Below, piece after piece: positions 5,722 through 14,001 of a DNA stretch of 22,787 nt. How positions within the stretch are numbered: the stretch's first letter is position 1; each line of letters starts with the position of its first letter. Both the position numbers and the translations under genes were made by a program. The notes under the pieces were generated by a model. That model was not told where the DNA came from. It saw only the letters and a list, made by a program, of their open reading frames with translations, and ran no database searches. Origin of the DNA: a virus; the IMG/VR virus record IMGVR_UViG_3300009130_000145, positions 1 through 22,787 of that record; one strand, written 5' to 3'.

Positions 5722-7925
5722 TGGCTAAGAAGGGGCAAAAGGCTAAGAGGGCTAGAGGCCCGAAGATTTTTAGGAATGAGCCTCAACCACCAGTAATAAC
5801 GCCGACTCATGAAATACATGAGTATGCTAAGAGGTATTTTAAAGGAGATACTTGGCTTACTAAAACTCTGGCTGAGGTTGCCAAAGGTGGGCAGTTTGAT
5901 CCCAATACCGGAAAGGTAAAGACAAAAGAGCAGTTAAAGAAGATAGAGGATCGGGCTAAACGAAAGGCTGAGGCTGCAGAGAAAAAGTCTAGAGAGAGAA
6001 GGGTAAAAGCAAATAAGGCTGTTGAAGCAAGACATCTTAGGGAAGACACTATTGCCAAGATACAGGAGATTCAGCCCAACTTCAGTGACCCTGATAAAGT
6101 CCTTAGCCAAAGCCAATTAGATAAAAGATTGGCTGATTGGCAACTCAGGAAGCCATTTCTTGACACCATCAAGTCTGGCAGCCAAGAGTTATACGAACAG
6201 TATTTAACATCTGGAAGAATGCCCGATATAAGGAAACTTGAGGCAGATGCTGATTACTATTTACGTGGTGGAGCAGGTGATCCAAATGCTGACATCAGTC
6301 AGAGGAAGGGACCCAAAGGTATTCTGGAAACAGAACTACCCCCACAACTAAATCAGGCAGAGATAGATAGCACTGTTGGTATAGCAGGTTCAAAGGTCAG
6401 GCCAACCATAGAAATTGACAGGACTGGCTCTGATCCACAGTTTCACGCAAAACAATGGAATGGTTTGGTAGAGCAGGCTGCCGACAAACTTGAGGCGAAT
6501 GGCCAAATTGAACCGGGATATTCTAATGTGCGTAGGCCGAAGAACTATCCGGGTGATGGTTCTGCTTCACCATTCCTTACAAATAAGGAATTGTGGAAGG
6601 CTGAAAGATTACTAGAGTACGGACATCTTGGTTCAGCATCACAACCGGGATTCTTTTATGTAGTAAACTATGACGGCAATGGACATCCAGAGTTTGCGTT
6701 GTGGAACAGACAGACAGACGCAGGAATGACCCCTACTGAGTACGATGTTGCAGGAAAGAGGATTGGTTCTGGAAGAGGGTTTGAGTGGGATAGAGTAAAC
6801 AGGGGTAGGTTTGATGGTTATCTTGATGAGATTCTTGATGTCCTTGGTGACAACGAAAAAGCATTTGACAAGGTATCTCAAACACTTGGATACTTTGAGG
6901 ATTTAGATGAATCACCGTGGCATTTAGATGATCCTCAAAGAGATTACGTAAGTAGAACAGCAATACAAGACAGGCCAAACCTTGACCCTGATTCATCTTA
7001 TCTTTTAACCAATGATCACAATAACTTTACGCTTGACAATTTCACCCGGGATCAAAACTTAGAAGTTAGAAAGGCTGCTATTAGAGCCAGAATTGGTTTC
7101 ATGAAAAGCATACCGCAGGTAGATTTAAAGGCTGCTCTAGGGGGTGCTAAGGGCTTGATCACCGCTAGAGGGGAGCAAGCATTAGATTTAAAAGTATCAG
7201 AAGAGGCCAAGGTAGTAGAAACGCTAACCGATGAAGATTTAGCGATTCTACGTAAGTACGGTCTTGAGGTTATGGCTGAAGGTGAGAACCTTACTGTAGA
7301 CCAAGTTTTTAGAAGGGCTATAGGAAGAATGCCGAAGACCCCCGCAGCACTGGCTGCTGCGCTTGGGAACATAACTAAAGCATTTGCGGATGCTCCTGCT
7401 GATGAGGAAACTCTGATGACAGTCCTCAGAGGTCTGGAGATGTATGACCAGATGGGGCCGGGAACAGGTAGGGACCTGTGGATGAAGGGCCTTGAGAAGG
7501 TTGGACTAGATGGCGCAGTAAAGTACATGGATGATTCCATAGAAAGCGGTATCACAGGATTGACTGAAAGTGTTTCTGCTGAAGGATATGCCGGGGCAGA
7601 TGCAGCAGTCCTGAGATTCTTGAAACAACTTGGGGTTGACACTGTTACAGAAACGCCGGGTGTTATTTGGGATGCAGCAAAGAAGGTGTATGGTTGGATT
7701 GATCCTAACTCACCGACAAATCTTGGAACGCAACTTGAGGGAGTTTTAACTGGACCACCGTCCACGTTAGAAGATCAATGGTTAAGTTCATCGAATAGCG
7801 CACCACCTCAGGAACAGTTTTTTGATTTCCAAGCGAATCAACCAATACCTCAGAATGTGATGGAGTTATATCCAGAGGCTACACCTTGGAAGAAATACGG
7901 AGGCGTACTACAGAGGCAGTGGTGA
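5721..7925 (+). CDS. Large cysteine-free protein between TerS and TerL, 734 aa
   Basis: GTG at 5721 shares one base with the TerS stop. The product has a basic tail (MAKKGQKAKRARGPKIF), a charged coiled-coil stretch (about residues 66-108, KKIEDRAKRKAEAAEKKS), a long middle with FFYVVNYDGNGHPEFALWNR as its most globular-looking part, and an Ala/Gly-rich helical C-terminal third. A Pro/Gln-rich end closes at TerL. It contains no cysteine. I recognise no family. Being coupled to TerS on one side and TerL on the other, it may be a packaging accessory, or a virion protein put here by module shuffling. The cysteine-free, helix-rich makeup resembles the 572-aa neighbour. Confidence 0.75.
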   Translation: MAKKGQKAKRARGPKIFRNEPQPPVITPTHEIHEYAKRYFKGDTWLTKTLAEVAKGGQFDPNTGKVKTKEQLKKIEDRAKRKAEAAEKKSRERRVKANKAVEARHLREDTIAKIQEIQPNFSDPDKVLSQSQLDKRLADWQLRKPFLDTIKSGSQELYEQYLTSGRMPDIRKLEADADYYLRGGAGDPNADISQRKGPKGILETELPPQLNQAEIDSTVGIAGSKVRPTIEIDRTGSDPQFHAKQWNGLVEQAADKLEANGQIEPGYSNVRRPKNYPGDGSASPFLTNKELWKAERLLEYGHLGSASQPGFFYVVNYDGNGHPEFALWNRQTDAGMTPTEYDVAGKRIGSGRGFEWDRVNRGRFDGYLDEILDVLGDNEKAFDKVSQTLGYFEDLDESPWHLDDPQRDYVSRTAIQDRPNLDPDSSYLLTNDHNNFTLDNFTRDQNLEVRKAAIRARIGFMKSIPQVDLKAALGGAKGLITARGEQALDLKVSEEAKVVETLTDEDLAILRKYGLEVMAEGENLTVDQVFRRAIGRMPKTPAALAAALGNITKAFADAPADEETLMTVLRGLEMYDQMGPGTGRDLWMKGLEKVGLDGAVKYMDDSIESGITGLTESVSAEGYAGADAAVLRFLKQLGVDTVTETPGVIWDAAKKVYGWIDPNSPTNLGTQLEGVLTGPPSTLEDQWLSSSNSAPPQEQFFDFQANQPIPQNVMELYPEATPWKKYGGVLQRQW
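7912..7916 (+). promoter_or_regulatory. Ribosome-binding site that favours the GTG-7922 start of TerL
   Basis: AGAGG lies 5 nt before GTG at 7922. It lies only 2 nt from an alternative GTG at 7919 and downstream of a TTG at 7886. GTG-7922 also forms the classic GTGA overlap with the preceding stop. Confidence 0.55.
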
Positions 7926-9391
7926 GCAAGAAACAACAACTAGAGCAGGCCATAGCAAACGCTAAGGAACTCAAGAAACGCAAGAAGTACAACCGAATAG
8001 AATTCTACGATCCGTATCCATTCCAAAAGGAATTCCATGATACAGGGTTTCAGCACAATCAGAGACTGTTGATGTGTGCCAACCGTATCGGTAAGTCCTA
8101 TTCGGGAGCAGCAGAGATGGCGATGCACCTTACGGGAATCTACCCGGAGTGGTGGCAAGGAAAGAAATACAGGAGGGCGATCACAGCGTGGGTTGGTGGT
8201 GTGTCAAACGAATCAACCCGGGACATCTGCCAAGCAGAACTACTGGGTGCCCCAGAAGACCCTGAGGCTTTCGGTACAGGGACCATACCCCGTGAGTGCA
8301 TAGTCAGTACAGAACGTAAGCCGGGTATACCTAACGCCAAGGCAATAGCGTTGGTGAGGCATATCAGCGGTGATAACAGTAGCGTACACTTTAAGTCATA
8401 TGAGTCCGGCACTGAGAAATGGATGGGACGTAGTGTGGACTGCATCTGGTTGGATGAGGAACCTGATAGGGAACTTTACTCCCAGAGCGTCACACGTACC
8501 CTAGACAGAAGAGGAATGGTTTATCTGACGTTCACCCCAGAGAAGGGCATGACTGAGACTGTAAGTGCGTTCATGAATGATTTGAAACGTGGACAGTCCC
8601 TCACAAATGCTACTTGGGATGATGCGTCAGAGGATATAAGAAGTATGTTCGGTAAGCCCGGACATCTGGACCATGATACGATGGAACAGATTCTGGCTGC
8701 ATACTCACCGCATGAGCGGGAGATGAGGAAGTACGGGAAACCTACGATTGGTTCAGGATTGGTTTTCCCAATACCGGAAGAGAAGTTAACAGTAGATGAG
8801 TTCACCATCCCTGATCACTGGCCCCGTATAGCCGGGATAGACTTTGGGTGGGACCATGATACAGCGGTAATTTGGGGAGCGCATGACACAGAAGAAGACA
8901 TCTTCTACGTATACGATGCATATAACGCAAACAAGAGAAGTCCTGCGGAACATAGCAAAGAGATTCTTAGTCGCCCTAGTTTTATCCCTATTGCTTATCC
9001 CCACGATGGTAATAGGCGTGATAGCATGGGTAACCCGGGGCTGGCAGACCAGTATCGGAATCATGGGTGCAATTTTCTACTTGAGCATTTCACTAACCCA
9101 CCCGCTTTGGGCCAGAAGAAAGGGTCCAATTCCGTGGAAGAAGGCATACAGCAGATGGTTGTATTTATGGAAGAGGGACGGTTTAAAATCTTTAGCAACC
9201 TCAGCCATGTATTGCAGGAGTATAGGCAATATCACAGGAAAGAAGGAAAGATCGTAGCAATCAGGGACGACAGTATGAGTGCCATGAGGTACTGCTTTAT
9301 GAGCAGACGATGGGGAGTGGCAGGTGCAGATGAGACATGGAGTTTCAATTTTGAAAAACCAATACAATACCAGAATATGGGGATAGTGTGA
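7922..9391 (+). CDS. Terminase large subunit (TerL), ATPase and nuclease
   Basis: TerL docks on the portal, pumps DNA into the head by ATP hydrolysis and cuts the concatemer. From GTG-7922 the product is 489 residues, normal for the family. Visible motifs are the adenine-binding Gln region (YPFQKEFHD, 32-40), Walker A variant CANRIGKS (52-59), Walker B with catalytic Glu DCIWLDEEP (173-181) and coupling motif YLTFTP (201-206). The nuclease domain shows AGIDFGWDHD (304-313), PHDGNRRDSMG (360-370) and RDDSMSAMRY (448-457), which supply the acidic metal ligands. The enzyme therefore looks intact. It overlaps the 734-aa gene by 4 nt and the next gene by 1 nt. Confidence 0.95.
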   Translation: MSKKQQLEQAIANAKELKKRKKYNRIEFYDPYPFQKEFHDTGFQHNQRLLMCANRIGKSYSGAAEMAMHLTGIYPEWWQGKKYRRAITAWVGGVSNESTRDICQAELLGAPEDPEAFGTGTIPRECIVSTERKPGIPNAKAIALVRHISGDNSSVHFKSYESGTEKWMGRSVDCIWLDEEPDRELYSQSVTRTLDRRGMVYLTFTPEKGMTETVSAFMNDLKRGQSLTNATWDDASEDIRSMFGKPGHLDHDTMEQILAAYSPHEREMRKYGKPTIGSGLVFPIPEEKLTVDEFTIPDHWPRIAGIDFGWDHDTAVIWGAHDTEEDIFYVYDAYNANKRSPAEHSKEILSRPSFIPIAYPHDGNRRDSMGNPGLADQYRNHGCNFLLEHFTNPPALGQKKGSNSVEEGIQQMVVFMEEGRFKIFSNLSHVLQEYRQYHRKEGKIVAIRDDSMSAMRYCFMSRRWGVAGADETWSFNFEKPIQYQNMGIV

Positions 9392-9630
9392 TGAATCCAA
9401 AAAAAGAACTTGAGCATATTAAAAGGCTTAACAAAGAAGGTGCATTTAAGGAAGGAAGAACTTACAACAGAGATGGATCAGTTGTTGGGAAAGGTCAGAG
9501 GCCGAATCATATCGGAACAAAACCTAAGAGAAAAAAGAACCCGTCAAAGTGGGCAAAACCATTACCAGACCTAGAGAAAATTATCAGACAGCAGTCAAGT
9601 GGGAATTATTCTAAAACATATCGGGACTAA
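9391..9630 (+). CDS. Small basic protein between TerL and portal, 79 aa
   Basis: The ATG at 9391 shares one base with the TerL stop (TGATG) and has GGGG at 9379-9382 upstream; a GTG 3 nt earlier is possible. The product is polar and strongly basic, with a middle KPKRKKNPSKWAKPLP and no membrane segment. It ends 2 nt before the portal start. It is not recognised. Basic proteins in this position may bind DNA or assist packaging, which is speculative. Confidence 0.65.
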   Translation: MNPKKELEHIKRLNKEGAFKEGRTYNRDGSVVGKGQRPNHIGTKPKRKKNPSKWAKPLPDLEKIIRQQSSGNYSKTYRD

Positions 9631-9632
9631 AG

Positions 9633-11564
9633 ATGAGCGATAAAGTAATAACAGAAGAGAACATCGTAAGCCGGATAGACTCTGAGATAGCAGATGCTCT
9701 AGGCTATGGTGACTTGCTCAGTGAGCAACGTGCCAAGGCGATGTCTTACTACTACTCAGAACCATTGGGTAATGAAGTAGACGGTAGAAGCCACTATGTG
9801 GACTCTACGGTACAGGACTCAGTTGAGTGGATCAAGCCATCCCTAATGCGTGTGTTCGCTTCTGGTGACGAACTGGTGCAGTTCCAGCCCACTAATATGA
9901 ACGATGTGGCTGCTGCTGAACAGGCAACAGATTACGTCAACTATGTTCTGCAACGGCAGAACAATGGTTGGGAGATTCTTTACAACTGGTTCACTGATGC
10001 CCTCTTGCAGAAGAACGGCATCATCAAGGTATGGTGGGAAGAATCAGAAGGTTGGGATCGTGAGGAATACCATGGCCTGAATGACACTGAGATGGAAGCA
10101 TTGTTGATAGATGACTTTGTGGAAGTGGTTGAGCATGAAGAATACCCAGCCCCTGATGGATCAGTTCTACATGATGTGATTATCAAGAGAAGCCTTACAG
10201 ATGGTAAGGTTACTGTTGAGAATGTACCCCCTGAGGAATTCCTTATTAACCGGGAGTCAGAAACCATACAGGATGCAAGGTTTGTTTGCCATCGTGTACG
10301 TAAAACCTTATCAGAACTAAGGGAATTATACCCTGATCTTGATGAAGAAGAACTTAAAGGTGGTGATGGTGGACTCAATTATTCAATGGACATTGAGCGT
10401 GCAGCACGTTATATGTTTGATGACAGTTCAACTCCATACCCCATTGATAACTCACCCAATGAGGATGCATTAAAGGAATATTGGTTGCATGAATCATTCC
10501 TAAGAACAGACTATGATAATGATGGCATAGCAGAATTACGTAAAGTCTGCACCATAGGCAGCACAATACTTTCTAATGAAGAGGTTGATAACATCCCATT
10601 CATTAGCATCACACCAATCAAGATACCCCATAAGTTCTTTGGGCTATCTATTGCTGACGTTGTTATGCCACTACAGAACATCAAGAGTTCCATCATGCGG
10701 AACCTCTTGGACAATATGTACAACCAGAACTTTGGAAGGTTTGCCGTACTTGAGGGTCAAGCGAATCTGGACGATTTGCTTACAGCACGCCCGGGCGGTA
10801 TAGTCCGGGTTAAATCCCCCAACGCCGTCACACCTTTGGCTACCCCTTCACTGGAGCCTTATACGTTCCAGATGCTGGAGTACCTTGATGAGATACGTGA
10901 GTCCCGTACCGGGGTGAGCCGTACCAGTCAGGGTCTGAGCACAGATGCCCTCACATCCCATACCACGGCCACTGCCGTGAATGCGGTGATGACGGCTGCT
11001 CAGAGCCGGGTAGAATTAATTGCAAGACAGTTCGCAGAAACAGGTGTCAAGGAATTGATGTGTACGATCTATGAACTGCTGCTAAAGAATATGGATAGAA
11101 AGAAAGTAGTAAAATTACGTGAGGAGTGGGTTGAGGTAGACCCTTCATCATGGTCTGACAAGATGGATGCTACGGTATCTGTCGCATTGGGACACGGCAA
11201 CAAAGACCAACAGGTTATGCAATTAAATAACTTGGTCCAGATGGCATCCCAACAGGCAGGTTCACCCATGATTACCCCTGAGAATATGTATAACATTACG
11301 TCTTCACTATTGAAGGCAATGGGTTATCAGAATGTCAATGACTTCATCACACCACCTGAACAGCAGAAACAACCAGAACCTGATCCAGTGCAACAGGCTA
11401 CATTGAAAGCGATGGAAGTGGAAGACACTGTGAAGCAGGGTGAGTTGGAAGTTAAGCGCATGAAGGCTGAAAACGAAATCCAAGAAACCAAACTTGACGC
11501 ACAGTTCAAGATGGTGGAGATGGAGATGGAAGCCGACAGGGATGCCCCGGTGAAGATAGGATAA
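9633..11564 (+). CDS. Portal protein (P22-like)
   Basis: The portal is the dodecameric ring at one head vertex through which DNA enters and leaves and on which the capsid nucleates. The product is 643 residues, within the range of P22-type portals. Features fitting the family are the N-terminal region with RAKAMSYYYSEPLGNEVDGRSHYVDSTV, quoted in outline at 33-60, and the DSVEWIKPSLMRVFASGDE motif (62-80). Also fitting are the PPEEFLINRE wing segment, the KIPHKFFGLSIADV segment and the LEYLDEIRESRTGVSRTSQGLSTDAL tunnel-loop region, again in outline. A long charged C-terminal helix (about 590-640) follows. Nucleotides from about 10781 to 11019 are visibly more G+C-rich than the flanks. The TerL upstream and scaffold downstream confirm the role. 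Confidence 0.92.
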   Translation: MSDKVITEENIVSRIDSEIADALGYGDLLSEQRAKAMSYYYSEPLGNEVDGRSHYVDSTVQDSVEWIKPSLMRVFASGDELVQFQPTNMNDVAAAEQATDYVNYVLQRQNNGWEILYNWFTDALLQKNGIIKVWWEESEGWDREEYHGLNDTEMEALLIDDFVEVVEHEEYPAPDGSVLHDVIIKRSLTDGKVTVENVPPEEFLINRESETIQDARFVCHRVRKTLSELRELYPDLDEEELKGGDGGLNYSMDIERAARYMFDDSSTPYPIDNSPNEDALKEYWLHESFLRTDYDNDGIAELRKVCTIGSTILSNEEVDNIPFISITPIKIPHKFFGLSIADVVMPLQNIKSSIMRNLLDNMYNQNFGRFAVLEGQANLDDLLTARPGGIVRVKSPNAVTPLATPSLEPYTFQMLEYLDEIRESRTGVSRTSQGLSTDALTSHTTATAVNAVMTAAQSRVELIARQFAETGVKELMCTIYELLLKNMDRKKVVKLREEWVEVDPSSWSDKMDATVSVALGHGNKDQQVMQLNNLVQMASQQAGSPMITPENMYNITSSLLKAMGYQNVNDFITPPEQQKQPEPDPVQQATLKAMEVEDTVKQGELEVKRMKAENEIQETKLDAQFKMVEMEMEADRDAPVKIG

Positions 11565-11567
11565 ATC

Positions 11568-11813
11568 ATGTCAAATGAGTTACGTGAAGAACACGCAAAA
11601 CGGCTGATTAAGGATACTCTGTTTCAGGAATCCTTTGTTACGCTGAAAGATCAACTGATGAATGAGTGGATGCACAGTCAGCATCTGGATGTGGAGCGGA
11701 GAGAATCATTATGGCTCTCAGTGAAACTGGTAGATAGATTGAAAGCGCACTTTGAATCAATTGCAGAAACAGGCAAAATGTCTGAATACCTAAAAACACA
11801 CCCTTACATATAG
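11568..11813 (+). CDS. Small conserved head-region protein, 81 aa
   Basis: The ATG at 11568 is 3 nt after the portal stop, and the gene ends 9 nt before the scaffold start. The helical, charged product contains AKRLIKDTLFQESFVTL, then RRESLWLSVKLVDRLKAHFES. The pattern 'RE-x-LW-x-x-x-K-x-x-x-x-L-x-x-x-x-x-x-x-x-x-TGK' recalls a short family that often sits beside portal or scaffold genes in phages. No function is established for it that I know of. An assembly accessory is a reasonable guess from position. Confidence 0.7.
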   Translation: MSNELREEHAKRLIKDTLFQESFVTLKDQLMNEWMHSQHLDVERRESLWLSVKLVDRLKAHFESIAETGKMSEYLKTHPYI

Positions 11814-11822
11814 GATTTAATT

Positions 11823-12875
11823 ATGAACGACAACACAGCGGATAATGCTCCGGCACCCGCACCAGAGTTGGCAGAAGCCATTAATTTGGCACAAGCACAA
11901 GAAGCCATCTTAAAGCACTTGGACGCTGACGAAGCGCAACCAATTGCAGATGAAGAGGCAAGCACTACAGAAGAAACAGAATCGCAACCTGTAGAGGACG
12001 AAGAAGTTTTGGAGAGTGAGGCAGAAGACGAATCGGAATCGGAAGAGGAAGATGAGTACGAACCAGAAGATAATCGTGAAGAAGAAGGCGCAGATGACGA
12101 AGAGGTTTTCATTGTTAAGGTTAACGGTGAAGATACCGAAGTCTCATTTGATGAACTTCTAGAAGGATATTCACGAACATCTGATTACACCCAGAAGACG
12201 CAAGGTATAGCGGAAGAACGAAAGGTCATTGAACAAGCCAAAGAGCAATTCAGGTCTGAGTATGGTCAACTGCAAGTCGAACGTCAGCAGTATCAGCAAG
12301 CACTTGGACAGTTAGGCGCACAACTTAACGCCGGTATTATGAAGTACCAGAGTGTAGATTGGGCAGCGTTGAAACAGGATGATCCGATTGCATACGTCAC
12401 TAAGCGTGATGAGTTCCGTGAAGAACAGGAGCGCATTAAGGCGATACAGGGACAGATGCAAGCGGTTAATCAGCAGCAGCAAGCGGATGCAGAAAGAATA
12501 CATCGTGAATCTGTGGTTGAACAGACGGCCAAACTAGGTCATCTAATTCCAGAATGGAATGATCCTAAGAAACAACCCGAACTAGCAAGGAGCATACGTG
12601 AGTATGCACTGGGCGAAGGATACGAAGGAGCAGAGGTTGATGGACTGATTGATGCACGATCAGTTAACGTACTCCTTAAGGCGATGCGGTATGATGCTCT
12701 GCAAAAAGCAGATGTCAAAACCAAGAAGGTGCGTAACAAACCCAAGATGGTAAAGCCCGGTGCAAAGAGGGCGAAGACTGATGCAGCAAAAAGGCGTAAA
12801 GCCGAACTTTCAAATAAACTCAAGAAGTCAGGCAGCGAAAAGGATGCTGCTAAACTTCTGGAAGAACTCTTATAG
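11823..12875 (+). CDS. Capsid scaffolding protein
   Basis: Scaffolds guide coat subunits into a procapsid and then leave. This 350-residue protein shows the expected architecture. It has an Ala/Pro-rich start and a very acidic stretch (about residues 36-95). The module VFIVKVNGEDTEVSFDELL (95-113) plus EGYSRTSDYTQKTQ is common in phage scaffolds, and a long Gln-rich coiled coil follows (about 128-235). The C-terminus is strongly basic (about 295-335, KKVRNKPKMVKPGAKRAK), of the kind that binds coat protein. It lies directly upstream of the capsid gene, and its stop overlaps the capsid ribosome-binding site. Confidence 0.88.
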   Translation: MNDNTADNAPAPAPELAEAINLAQAQEAILKHLDADEAQPIADEEASTTEETESQPVEDEEVLESEAEDESESEEEDEYEPEDNREEEGADDEEVFIVKVNGEDTEVSFDELLEGYSRTSDYTQKTQGIAEERKVIEQAKEQFRSEYGQLQVERQQYQQALGQLGAQLNAGIMKYQSVDWAALKQDDPIAYVTKRDEFREEQERIKAIQGQMQAVNQQQQADAERIHRESVVEQTAKLGHLIPEWNDPKKQPELARSIREYALGEGYEGAEVDGLIDARSVNVLLKAMRYDALQKADVKTKKVRNKPKMVKPGAKRAKTDAAKRRKAELSNKLKKSGSEKDAAKLLEELL

Positions 12876-12878
12876 GAG
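12874..12878 (+). promoter_or_regulatory. Strong ribosome-binding site of the capsid gene
   Basis: AGGAG lies 8 nt before the ATG at 12887 and overlaps the scaffold stop codon (TAG, 12873-12875). High capsid output is expected. Confidence 0.7.
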
Positions 12879-12886
12879 AAATTACT

Positions 12887-13810
12887 ATGGCAGTACCCGC
12901 AAATACACGGGAAACTTACGATGCGTCGCAGGCTGATGGAAAATCTGCTGGCATCCGTGAAGACCTTTCCAATATCATATATAACATTTCACCGGAGGAA
13001 ACCCCCTTCATGAGTGGAATTGGCAAATCAACTTGCGACAACACTTACTTTGAGTGGCAAATTGATACGCTTGCCGATCCCACCGCTAACCGGCAGATTG
13101 AAGGTGATGATGCTTCCGTGCTGGCCGTCGTTGAGCCTGATCGTGTAGGCAACTATACGCAAATCAGTGCGAAAGCGGTGAGGTCCAGTGGGACGGCTGA
13201 GGCTGTCGATTTTGCTGGCCGTAAGTCTACTCAGGCTTACCAGATGGCGAAGCGTGCGAAGGAGTTGAAGTTGGACATGGAGTCCATGCTTCTGGCTGCG
13301 AATCAGGCCCCGACTGCTGGTTCGTCCGGCGTTGCCCGTGCCACTGGTTCGGTCGGCAACTGGATCACCACTAATGCTGTGGTTGGTACGGTTGTATCTG
13401 AAGACGACATCAAGGAAGTGATGGAACTGTGCTGGGAAGCCGGTGCCAAACCTAAAATCCTGATGTGTGATGGAGTTGTCAAACAGGCTATCTCTGCATT
13501 GTCGCAGAGTGTGTCAGAGTTGCGTACCGCAGCGAATGACAAGTCACCGGCATACGTCGTGGCTGCTGTTGACATCTATGTTTCCGATTTCGGAAATCTT
13601 CAGATTGTACCTAACCGTCTGATGCCCGCAGAGACTGCGTACTTCTTGGACTATTCGTTCTGGGATATCGCTTACCTGCGACCGTTTATGACGCATGACA
13701 TTGCACGTACTGGTGACAGTATCGCACAGCAGTTGATTGTTGAGTACGGCCTCCGGGCTAAGAACGAAGCAGCCAACGGTAAAGTTACCGGCTGGGCTCC
13801 TGCTCCGTAA
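12887..13810 (+). CDS. Major capsid protein, SU10 type (HK97-like fold)
   Basis: This is the main shell protein. Its 307 residues match the SU10 major capsid family (DUF5309 type) in length and motifs. The N-terminal segment contains REDLSNIIYNISPEETPFMS (15-34). Then come TYFEWQIDTLADP, ISAKAVRSSGTAEAVDFAGR, KRAKELKLDMESMLLA and AGAKPKILMCDGVVKQAIS. Near the C-terminus are VPNRLMPAETAYFLDYSFW and AYLRPFMTHDIARTGDS. The coding sequence is visibly richer in G/C at third positions and uses more CGT arginine codons than the upstream unknown genes, as expected for a highly expressed gene. It has a strong ribosome-binding site and a hairpin terminator just downstream. Confidence 0.92.
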   Translation: MAVPANTRETYDASQADGKSAGIREDLSNIIYNISPEETPFMSGIGKSTCDNTYFEWQIDTLADPTANRQIEGDDASVLAVVEPDRVGNYTQISAKAVRSSGTAEAVDFAGRKSTQAYQMAKRAKELKLDMESMLLAANQAPTAGSSGVARATGSVGNWITTNAVVGTVVSEDDIKEVMELCWEAGAKPKILMCDGVVKQAISALSQSVSELRTAANDKSPAYVVAAVDIYVSDFGNLQIVPNRLMPAETAYFLDYSFWDIAYLRPFMTHDIARTGDSIAQQLIVEYGLRAKNEAANGKVTGWAPAP

Positions 13811-13815
13811 ATCAA

Positions 13816-13851
13816 TTAGGGGATGGGGACCTACGGGTCCCCTAACCTTTT
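13816..13851 (+). terminator. Hairpin after the capsid gene, probable leaky terminator
   Basis: GGGGACC (13825-13831) and GGTCCCC (13836-13842) form a perfect 7-bp G/C-rich stem closed by the loop TACG, an extra-stable UNCG-type tetraloop. Only a short T-run (13848-13851) follows, so termination may be partial, letting some transcription continue into the tail genes. A second pairing, TTAGGGGA (13816-13823) with TCCCCTAA (13838-13845), overlaps and would compete. Confidence 0.65.
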
Positions 13852-13860
13852 GGAGAAACA

Positions 13861-14001
13861 ATGAAACTTAAAAAGAAGCATTTCGATAAACAACCGGAAA
13901 AGAAAATTAAGGGCAAGAAGATTGACCCTATCAAAGAACTCAAGAGAGCATATGCTAAACCAACCAAAGTTGCAGAGGTAGGTGGAAGAGGATTTGTTTA
14001 A
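13861..14001 (+). CDS. Very basic small protein, 46 aa
   Basis: The ATG at 13861 has GGAGA (13852-13856) 4 nt upstream and the gene ends immediately before the next ATG. About a third of the residues are Lys or Arg, starting MKLKKKHFDKQPEKKIKGKK. The end is Gly-rich (VGGRGFV). No membrane segment and no family are recognised. Because it directly follows the capsid gene, it could be a minor virion or DNA-binding protein. This is inference from charge and position. Confidence 0.6.
   Translation: MKLKKKHFDKQPEKKIKGKKIDPIKELKRAYAKPTKVAEVGGRGFV

Noticed and set aside
7052-7765. 237-codon open frame on the - strand
   Set aside because: It lies wholly inside the well-supported 734-aa gene, has a Ser/Pro/Ala-rich composition typical of antisense shadows, and no ribosome-binding site context.
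1567-10175. Near-identical ATGGATCAGTTCT segments in the Pro/Gly-rich gene (about 1567) and the portal gene (about 10157)
   Set aside because: Both encode Gly-Ser-Val-Leu-His in unrelated contexts; short enough to be chance or shared codon use.
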